DNA of 64,000 nucleotides from the NCBI GenBank assembly GCA_031763025.1, contig JASSKH010000009.1, forward strand, positions 2,666,001 through 2,730,000, in the 5' to 3' direction. The position numbers were made by a program, and so were the translations under genes. The notes beneath the pieces were generated by a model that worked only from the letters and a program-made list of their open reading frames with translations, was not told the DNA's origin and did not search any database. Source of the DNA: Macrocystis pyrifera (taxonomy: Eukaryota > Sar > Phaeophyceae > Laminariales > Laminariaceae). This document shows, in pieces, positions 47,619 to 64,000 of this stretch (the stretch's first letter is position 1; each line of letters begins with the position of its first letter).

Positions 47619-49497
47619 GAAGCCTGGGAGTTCGAAAGGTGACGTGGGTGTCGGCGATACACGGGCAGTAGGAGGCCTGGCCAAACTCTGACCTCCCCCC
47701 CCCCCGTCCTCCTCCTTGCCCCTTTCCCCGTTCCCCCTTGCCGGCTTTATCGTACCTAACCGTCACCATTCGTCACAATTGCCATCATCAACGTCGTCTC
47801 TATTATCATCATAATTATCATCGTCAATGTTATCACCACCACCACCTCCACCACCACAACTAACCCCCCCGGCCATCCTCCGTCTCGAAAGGGAGGCGTG
47901 GTTAATGGTCAATGTCTAGGGCAAGCAATAAATGAGTACGTCTTCCCCCCACTCACCCACCCACCCAACCAACCACACCCACGCCCCCCTCCACGCGCCC
48001 CCCCTGCCTCCGTCCCCACCCCCATCACCTCCCCCACCCCGGCTCACCCCACCCACCCTCAACCGCGCACCCCCCCTCCCATTCCCCCCCCCCCCTACAC
48101 CACCCTTGTATATTTCACTGTTAGAAGAGAAGATGAGGAAAATAGACGAATGTGACATGGAGGAGTTTGATACAATGAATAGCAGCGAGAAAACGATCGC
48201 TATCCTAGGAGATAGATGGTGGCCACAGGAGGCCAAACAGGAAGGGGATAAGATTAGCAAAAAGTTTTATGCAATTTATGGAAACAACGTAATGAGCGCC
48301 CAATTGTTGGAGGTGTCTCTATTAGGAGTAGGAACGGTGCTCCGTCTCGAAAGGGATGCGTGGTCAATGGTCAAATGACTAAGGCAAGCAACAAGTGAGT
48401 ACGCCCCCCCCCCCCCCCCCCCCCCCCACCACCCGCCACCCACCCCTACCACAGGCACTCTGCGAGATGGGTGCCACCGTCGGGCCTGTAGATACCGAGC
48501 GCTTCGCTTCCGATCTGAAGGGGTTGTGGAGCAAGTTTAACAACCTCGACCCAGAGGCGATGCTGTCCGGCGTGGGGGGCGACGTCGGCGGCGCTGGCCC
48601 TGGCAGCCGCATGGACGAGAAGGCGGAGCAGGAGGCGACGGAGTTCCTCCTGGACCTGGTGTCTGTTTCTGAAGCCAATGGGCTCAAGCTGCCGCGCGGT
48701 GAGAGGGGGGAGTTGGGCACCGCGGGGCCGCCGTGGTACATAGCGATTTAGATGGTATATACGTTGGGATGGTGTATGTGGCAAGTTTGATGCGACTACA
48801 TTCATAACGGAATAGAGCAAGCGACTTACCTCTCCCCCCCCCCCTTGATTATAGGGATGCGAGGGTCTCAATGGTCATACGACTACGGCCATGACATGGG
48901 TTCACCCCACCCCCCTCCCCCTCATGTTCGTTCTCTCTCTATATATGTTGAGTTGGCGTCGGTTGGCGACGACGCTGTAAAACACGCCTCTCACTGCGTG
49001 ACCTAGACAACCAGGGTACAGTTTTTTGGGCTCTTGTTTTTGGCGGATACTACGGCTGGTGGTCGAGTCAGATCATTTTTGAGCGGGGTGGAGAACCTTA
49101 AAACTCCGCACAAGAAGGATGATCGTATCACTTAGTGTGTATATGGTAAGGCACCCATGAGGCAGTTACATTGTGTACCCATTGCTGTCTCTGGAAGTGA
49201 CCGCACCAGAAAATGTATCAATTTAATTGACGCTGTCATCCATATGCAAGAAGATCCGCCTCAAAAGCGGTTCTTAGCAGGATGCAGCTCGCCCTTCATG
49301 CGACTCGCCCAACACCTCACGGCGCTTTGCGCTTGGTGCAAGCAATGTCTGCCTGGTCGGTGAAAACCCGACGTGCTCCGTCCCGGCATTGTAGGGATGC
49401 GAGGATCTATCGTCATACGACTACGGCCATGCATGATATTGAGCACACCCCCCCCCCCCCCCCCCCCCCCGTCCCCCCTCCTCCTTCCTATATATAG

Positions 49498-49539
<42 letters not shown>

Positions 49540-50012
49540 GGCCTGCGCTATCAACTTATGTTGTTAACGGAATGGAGTAAGCGATTGCCACCCCCCCCTT
49601 CCCCCTTCCCCCCCCGCCTAACCCTCAATCCTCCGCCCTGCCGGCTTGCGATGCCCTCCTCCCCCCCCCCCCCCGCCCCCACACCCCCTCACCTGCCTTC
49701 TCAGAATTTGGTCTGCTGATCAAGCAACAACTCTATTTCGACCGTTACACCAAGATCTTGGCTCCCACGCTCGACCCTTTGCGGGACAGCCGAATACAGA
49801 TGCAAATGAAGGATCAGGACCAGGGAACAGGGGACGCTGGCAGCAGCAGCAGCGCCCCCCCCCCCTCTCGGCACTGCATCCCCCGACGCAGCATACGCGA
49901 AAACCGTGGGATAGATTCCGGGGGGTGGGGGAGGGGGTCCGTTGAGTCGGCCGTCACAAATCAGACGGGCAAAGTGACGTCTGCAGCATTGGCCACTGCT
50001 TTGGATGATTGA
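33747..50012 (+). CDS. plastid-type ABC1/ADCK atypical kinase (twelve exons)
   Basis: Exons: 33747-34008, 35384-35474, 36751-36895, 39042-39138, 39916-40016, 43032-43151, 43933-43991, 45149-45296, 45905-46037, 46786-46938, 48455-48698, 49705-50012 (stop TGA); about 619 residues. The N-terminus is bipartite: a hydrophobic signal ([21 protein letters not shown]), then Phe, then a Ser/Thr/Arg-rich transit region. ABC1 signatures appear in order: KVGQ at the exon 3/4 junction, the Ala-rich loop [19 protein letters not shown] with the Lys, [19 protein letters not shown] (catalytic) and FIDFG (metal binding). Plant relatives sit on plastoglobules and thylakoids and influence prenylquinone metabolism and photooxidative stress; that role is inferred. 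Exon 1 needs a GC donor (CAG|GCGAGT) to keep phase, so its 3' end and the first intron are less certain. Exon 9 has one T too many (46025-46031). Confidence 0.9.
34432..34863. mobile_element. 432-bp MITE with ~50-bp inverted repeats (Harbinger-like)
   Basis: Ends GGGTGTGTCTTAACCCCCC and its reverse complement; similarity continues inward about 50 bp (GAGCATGGGAACGA against GAGCATTGGAACGA). TAA flanks both sides, consistent with the 3-bp TWA duplications of PIF/Harbinger elements. No transposase. In ABC1K intron 1. Confidence 0.75.
34855..34955 (+). repeat. telomere-like CCCTAACCCTGACCCT tandem units
   Basis: Three roughly 33-bp units, each CCCTAACCCTGACCCT-like followed by a CCAATCAGA-like spacer, starting at the right border of the 432-bp MITE. 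Similar words at 36125-36190. Confidence 0.6.
35520..35586 (-). mobile_element. family B short unit
   Basis: GGGGCGTACTCATTTGTTGC through GACCGCGCATCCCTTTCG, then a G run that also ends the adjoining family A copy. Confidence 0.68.
35587..35830 (-). mobile_element. poly(C)-tailed family A joined to a family B copy
   Basis: GGGGGGTACTCGTTGTCACG begins the minus-strand element, which extends to the GACAGCGTC segment. It directly abuts a family B unit at 35530-35586, sharing the G tract. In ABC1K intron 2. Confidence 0.68.
36430..36675 (+). mobile_element. poly(C)-tailed family A with internal tandem duplication
   Basis: The 3' part, from GGTGAAAACCCGACG to CCATGCATGAT, occurs twice in tandem (about 36486-36566 and 36570-36650), then AGTGAGTAACCCCC. 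Just upstream of ABC1K exon 3. Confidence 0.7.
37524..37622. mobile_element. related short palindromic element
   Basis: Contains CTATCAGAACCCACGATA and GGTTCTGACTACT around CCCTATATGTTTACG. In an ABC1K intron. Confidence 0.5.
37785..37823 (+). repeat. (CAG)n microsatellite
   Basis: About 13 CAG units. In an ABC1K intron. Confidence 0.9.
41890..42195 (+). repeat. GATCT-rich dispersed repeat, expanded
   Basis: GATCTAGCTCATGTTGCCAGG core, then more than ten ATCTATCTGTAGATG-type units. In an ABC1K intron. Confidence 0.7.
43265..43560 (+). repeat. GTA/GCA microsatellite
   Basis: Mixed AGT, AGC and GTA triplets over about 290 bp. In an ABC1K intron. Confidence 0.85.
44683..44990 (+). mobile_element. 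poly(C)-tailed family A, full-length-like
   Basis: Starts near GTAGTTACATGGTGAACCC, runs about 285 bp to CATGCATGATAATGAGTACA and a C tract. Very similar to 49160-49470. In an ABC1K intron. Confidence 0.75.
45360..45850 (+). repeat. degenerate GATT-rich repeat
   Basis: Repeated TTGATTGATTG and TTGCCTGC words fill the intron between ABC1K exons 8 and 9. Confidence 0.75.
46025..46031 (+). other. one-base excess in homopolymer inside ABC1K exon 9
   Basis: Seven T. With six, the exon ends NCEFFHA and joins DVHAGNLL in phase 0, giving the canonical FFHADxHxGN catalytic segment. With seven, it reads CEFFSR and the donor falls in phase 1, incompatible with the next exon. Same kind of defect as in AAMP exon 3. 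Confidence 0.85.
46077..46181. mobile_element. TA-MITE copy 8
   Basis: TTACGGGGGACC start, GGTCCCCTGTAA end, TA on both sides. Only about 40 bp after the end of ABC1K exon 9. Confidence 0.85.
46314..46575 (+). repeat. tandem duplication of ~130 bp with C tracts
   Basis: TGTTTGCCTCTTGCGGTTTT ... CGCCGTTATGCA, C tract, TGATCAACCCTACAATA ... ACTGAAAACG occurs twice. The two C tracts differ in length. In an ABC1K intron. Confidence 0.85.
47574..47619 (+). repeat. (CTG)n microsatellite
   Basis: About 14 CTG units. In an ABC1K intron. Confidence 0.9.
47878..47955 (+). mobile_element. family B short unit
   Basis: CCGTCTCGAAAGGGAGGCGTGG through GGCAAGCAATAAATGAGTACG, then a C-rich tail. In an ABC1K intron. 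Confidence 0.65.
48118..48427 (+). mobile_element. longest family B copy, with an open frame
   Basis: The longest 5' extent in the window. One frame reads [20 protein letters not shown] and continues to a TGA at 48376-48378 (last residues DAWSMVK); then come 25-30 nt ending AAGTGAGTACG and a C tract. I do not recognise the peptide. It resembles a 5'-truncated retroelement whose 3' end carries the close of an ORF, but that is inference. In an ABC1K intron. Confidence 0.6.
48850..48925 (+). mobile_element. poly(C)-tailed family A, short fragment
   Basis: GGGATGCGAGGGTCTCAATG through CGACTACGGCCATGACATG, then a C-rich tail. In an ABC1K intron. Confidence 0.6.
48930..49020 (-). repeat. inverted copy of the segment at 2075-2145
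   Basis: GTTGAGTTGGCGTCGGTTGG and GCTGTAAAACACGCC are the reverse complement of sequence near 2100-2145, including the adjoining TATATA and C/G-rich end. In an ABC1K intron. Confidence 0.55.
49160..49540 (+). mobile_element. poly(C)-tailed family A, full-length-like with long C tail
   Basis: Starts at GGCAGTTACATTGTGTACCC and ends CATGCATGATATTGAGCACA, followed by two long C tracts (about 49447-49470 and 49500-49537). In the last ABC1K intron. Confidence 0.75.
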
Positions 50013-50591
50013 TTGATTGATTGATTGGTGGGTTGATTGACTGGTGGGGGGATGATATATTTGTGATTTTTGTGTCCGAACTACAGCACAACACTGCAAC
50101 AGAGGAATCGTACATATATACTCGTCACGGGCGTGGCGTGGGTCTACTCGGGCGAAGCTGTCTGCGTACGCACGCTGACTGCTCGTGGACCGTTTCATAC
50201 GACGATTTTTTTTTTTGGTATTTTTTCCGGTGGCTATCTCGGGGGGTTCCGAACAACTGTTCTGCCCTGTTGTTTTTTTTTTTTTTTGTGCCTTTCTCGG
50301 GATCCCGAAATATTATACGTACGGTATAGCTCCTTTTAAGGTCTGAAAAAATACCCTTTTAAAGCGTTGGCAAAAAAAGGGTTATAGAGCTTTTTTCGGA
50401 AAATGGGGTTAAGACACTTTTGTTGTTGTTGTTGTCGGGGACTTCGGAGACGAAAAAGGACGAAAACCATGACGACTACAGCTCCGGCCACACTTGTCAA
50501 TCCGATGCGACGCTGCTGCTGCTGCTGCTGGGTGAGACGGAAAAAAGTCTTCAAAGAAGTGTACTGTCAGTCGAGCTTGGAGTGAACAGAG

Positions 50592-50678
50592 GGGGGGGGG
50601 GGTGCGCTCATTTGTTGCTTGTCTTGGTCATCTGACCATTGACCACGCATCCCTTTCGAGACGGGGGGGGGGGGGGGT
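50592..50678 (-). mobile_element. family B short unit between two G tracts
   Basis: G tract, GCTCATTTGTTGCTTGTC ... CGCATCCCTTTCGAGAC, G tract. About 60 bp with homopolymer on both sides. Confidence 0.7.
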
Positions 50679-50848
50679 CAGACAAGTTGGCAGGCAGACG
50701 GACAGGTTTTTGGTTTTTATCGACAGAGGTCACAGAGAAATCTGTTGATACCTACATACGTGTAACACACTCGCAGCATATGAGAATGCTTGTTCTGCTG
50801 CAGTCTTTTCCCATCCCGTCCCATTCCGGGGGCGGGGGAGGCAATCTA

Positions 50849-50956
50849 TTACGTGGGACCATAGTAAACAGGACCTAAAGCAGTACACACCAAAACCTAA
50901 ATATTTCCATATTTTTACCAACAATATTTGGTCTTGTTAACTACGGTCCTCCGTAA
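50849..50956. mobile_element. TA-MITE copy 9
   Basis: TTACGTGGGACC start, GGTCCTCCGTAA end, TA borders. Immediately followed by a related element. Confidence 0.8.
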
Positions 50957-51044
50957 TAATCCGAACCCAGGATAGACCCCAAAAACCATGGATTTCCCTA
51001 TACGTTTAGACATCAAAATTGGTTCTGATTACTGCAGTATGCCC
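50957..51044. mobile_element. related short palindromic element
   Basis: Contains TAATCCGAACCC and GGTTCTGATTAC as inverted ends and the core TTTCCCTATACGTTTAG. Abuts TA-MITE copy 9. Confidence 0.55.
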
Positions 51045-51580
51045 CCCCCCCCCCCCGCGCAATAGACGGATGAGCCGACCGCATTTCCGTTTTTTTTTGT
51101 TCTCTCTGGTACCCAACACAGGACACAAGGGCAGGTGTCAAGTAACCCTCCTGTACACCGCTGTGCACACCAGAGGTGCGTACTCTTTGTAGGGGATGGG
51201 GCTACAACAAACGATACAACAACGGCTTGGTAATCAAGGGTGGTATGATCTTCGCGGACGGGAACCAACCCCCATATACCGAACCGAGTCTTTTGCAAGC
51301 GTCGCCGCGAAAAAAACAAACACGTGCCGGTATAATATACTGTTTGCATTGCTCCTGTTGTGCTTGACCTGGGTACGAACCAAATGGGTATATACCCGGT
51401 ATATACGAGAGAAAACACCTTTCGGAACCCCTTGTGCCATCGACCAAAACAATGATAGCTTTGGGGCCTGTCGGACGCCTATACATAGAGACAGCGTAAG
51501 CGGCCAGCAGTGCTGCACGGCGGTAGAGAGGGTCATGCTGCGCCCGCGCTTCTAGCGTTGGAAACCTCCGACACCAATTG

Positions 51581-51690
51581 TTACGGGGGGGGCATAGTAA
51601 ATAGGACCAAATATTGCTCGTAAAAATAGCGATATATATATATAGGTTTTCGTGTGTACCGTAGGTCCTATTTACTACGGTCCCCCGCAA
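51581..51690. mobile_element. TA-MITE copy 10
   Basis: TTACGGGGGG start, CCCCCGCAA end. TA is present only on the right; the left flank is TG. Confidence 0.78.
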
Positions 51691-53246
51691 TAGCACCATC
51701 TCCCGACCAGGCGGTAATCGTTGTGCTGTGTAGTCGTCGCTTTATGCATACTTATATATATATCGTCCTTTGTTTCTCCCCCTCCCAGGAGTCGCAGGAG
51801 GGTTAATCCTTAATTTTCTTGCGCTTGTTACCATAGCATGTAGCCAGGAACATTACGTGCGCGCCGCCCATCTCTCTCCATTACGTATTGGCAGAGGGCG
51901 GCCAAACGCAAACATCCCTACTGTAAATGACACAGCAGTAGGCACCGCCGTGAAAGTGCTGCTTCTTCCTGTGATGCGCAACAAAATATCGCTCTCCAAC
52001 ACACGAGCCCTGACCGTTTCCTTCCAGGCCCGAACGCCGCAAGAAAGTTCCAGGGAGGCTCTTTCGCGTCTCTGCGGCAGTTTCATGCAGCAATGAGGAA
52101 GACAACAAAAAAGAATGGAAAGAAATAACACCAAAACGTGACACCATACCCAGCAATGGACTATTAATAATAGACTGCTTTAGCAGTTAGTAGTCGTACG
52201 AAAACGAAAAAAACGCTCCACGTCTATCTCCGGCCTCCAGACAAGGCAGCCCTTTTCTACGTACATCAAGTATCATCCCACCCCCTGCCCCCCAAAAAAA
52301 ACAACTTGAAGTACAACGCGAATTTGACAAATAATAAGCATACAGTCGTTTGCAACACCTAAGGGAACGCCTGTCTCCACAAGAACAAAGCACCCATATG
52401 ACCGGGGGTTCAAGGTTGCAAGTCTAGAGCTTACGTCCAAAGAAATATCCATCTCATCTCCTAATACAAGAAATAAAAATCTGGCTTGTCCGGAGGTAGG
52501 GGAGGGGGGCGGGGACAGGGGAAGTGGGGGGGATTTCTTCTTCCAGCAGTCCCCCCCCCCCCCCCAAAAAAAAAGTGCTATCTTCCAAACATAAATCCTA
52601 TCCACGCATTGTATCTGGCACGCGTGAGCGATCCAGGCCGGTTTCGCAATCGATCAAGAGTCCCGCGTTGGTGCAAGTCACACCGCCTCGCCCATCCTCC
52701 AAAACCGTACTCGACGGAGCAAAAAACAACATCGTCATCATGCCTTCCCGCTCAGCTCAAACTCCCAAAAACAAGCGGGCGCTAGAAACCCAACGACCCC
52801 CCCCCCCCCCCCCCTCTCTCTCCGAACCAAACCGGCACATACAAACCCGATGATGAACCCCCCCAGTCCCTGACTCGAAAGCAAACGGGCAGAGAGAAAC
52901 CTCATGACGAGCCACAACAGACCCCCCCCCCCCCCCCCCCCGCGTCCATCCGGTCTATCGAAACCCGCCAAGAAACGTATCACTGCCAGTAGTAGCAGCA
53001 CCAGCATCAGCAGCGCGGGCAGCGACACCACGCCAACCAAAAGCAGCACCAGCAACCAGCGCTCGAAAAACTCGCGAGAAGGACTCTCGTACACAAGACC
53101 GCGAGAACTCAAACCCCTTCAGAGCTATAGTCATAGTAACTGCGCTCCATCCCTATGCCTTAGGGGGGGGGCGGGGCAATACTCGCCACAACTACATGCG
53201 TGGGATCGTATCATTTGGTGCAGCTCTAAAATAAGCCGCCCGTCAC

Positions 53247-63680
<10,434 letters not shown>

Positions 63681-64000
63681 CTGCTCGTGCAAGTCGGGGG
63701 GGGGGGGGGGGGGGGGGTGGGAAGCGCGCGGAGAACAACACGGAATACAGAGAGTGGAAACCCAATTGAGGCGGCGGAGGAGGGGGAGACGACAAGGCCG
63801 AATGGTCTGGAAGCGTCCCCGAAACGAAACGCCTTGGCTAACTAACATATACCCACCTCGTCGCTCGCCAAACAAAAAAATACAGAATAGTGGTATCCGC
63901 GAGCGTGCCTACTCGTAAAGGCATCGACGTTGCGTTTAATTGGGTTTGGTTGGGTTTGGTTTGGTTGGGTTGGGTTGGGTTGGGTGGGTGGGGTTGGGTG
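63681..64000. other. right edge, 5' intron of the exchanger gene
   Basis: Begins with the end of a long poly(G) tract at about 63698-63717 and finishes in a degenerate GGGTT-rich repeat from about 63930. A GTGGGT donor-like site on the minus strand near 63857 could end an upstream exon, but I could not match its reading frame to the exchanger N-terminus. Confidence 0.35.
63930..64000 (+). repeat. GGGTT-rich repeat at window edge
   Basis: GGGTTTGGTTGGGTT words running to the last base; extent beyond the window unknown. Confidence 0.75.

Larger units (their letters stand above)
50013..53246. other. convergent intergenic region
   Basis: Lies between the stop codons of ABC1K (+) and the exchanger (-). 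It holds both 3' UTRs, a short GATT run directly after the ABC1K stop (50006-50032), poly(G)-flanked family-B repeats, two TA-MITEs and a relative. No exon was recognised. Confidence 0.5.

Noticed and set aside
63930..64000. chromosome end (telomere)
   Set aside because: The GGGTT words are irregular, and the same motif occurs inside an exchanger intron at 62805.

Overview
This is a window of a eukaryotic nuclear genome. Genes are cut into many short exons (often 45-250 nt) separated by introns of hundreds to thousands of bases, with GT/AG splice signals. Two adjacent genes carry N-terminal signal-peptide-plus-transit sequences with a phenylalanine just after the predicted cleavage site, the hallmark of secondary plastids in heterokont algae. 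Long introns, repeat load and genes on alternating strands suggest a brown alga (Phaeophyceae) or close relative. That assignment is inference; no marker gene here proves it.

Five protein genes could be assembled exon by exon. (1) The 3' part of a gp78/AMFR-like RING-CUE ubiquitin ligase (+, 413-5487; 5' end lies left of the window). (2) A complete nine-exon AAMP-type WD40 protein (-, 7584-18665). (3) A complete six-exon peroxiredoxin Q with plastid and probable thylakoid-lumen targeting (-, 27291-33453). (4) A complete twelve-exon plastid-type ABC1 atypical kinase (+, 33747-50012). (5) An NHE8-like Na+/H+ exchanger lacking its first exon(s) (-, 53247 to past 63680). Splice phases agree across nearly every junction. 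Two apparent one-base insertions stand out, both in homopolymers (C6 at 15793-15798, T7 at 46025-46031); removing one base restores family motif and splice phase in each case. I read them as likely assembly errors.

The PrxQ and ABC1K genes are head to head, with start codons 293 bp apart. Both products look plastid-targeted, one a peroxidase and the other a member of a kinase family linked to plastoglobule quinone metabolism, so a shared bidirectional promoter is plausible. AAMP converges on the RING-CUE gene, and the exchanger converges on ABC1K.

The rest is dominated by repeats: at least 14 copies of a ~105-bp palindromic TA-flanked MITE; smaller related families; a 432-bp MITE with ~50-bp inverted repeats and TAA target duplication; two tRNA-derived SINEs with A-rich tails; a GATCT-rich family; many microsatellites; and two families of short 5'-truncated elements that all end in a GAGTAC-like motif followed by a long poly(C) tract (poly(G) on the other strand, up to 105 bases). 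The poly(C)-ended families are the best candidate for something undescribed. The 8.6 kb between 18666 and 27290 shows no convincing gene.
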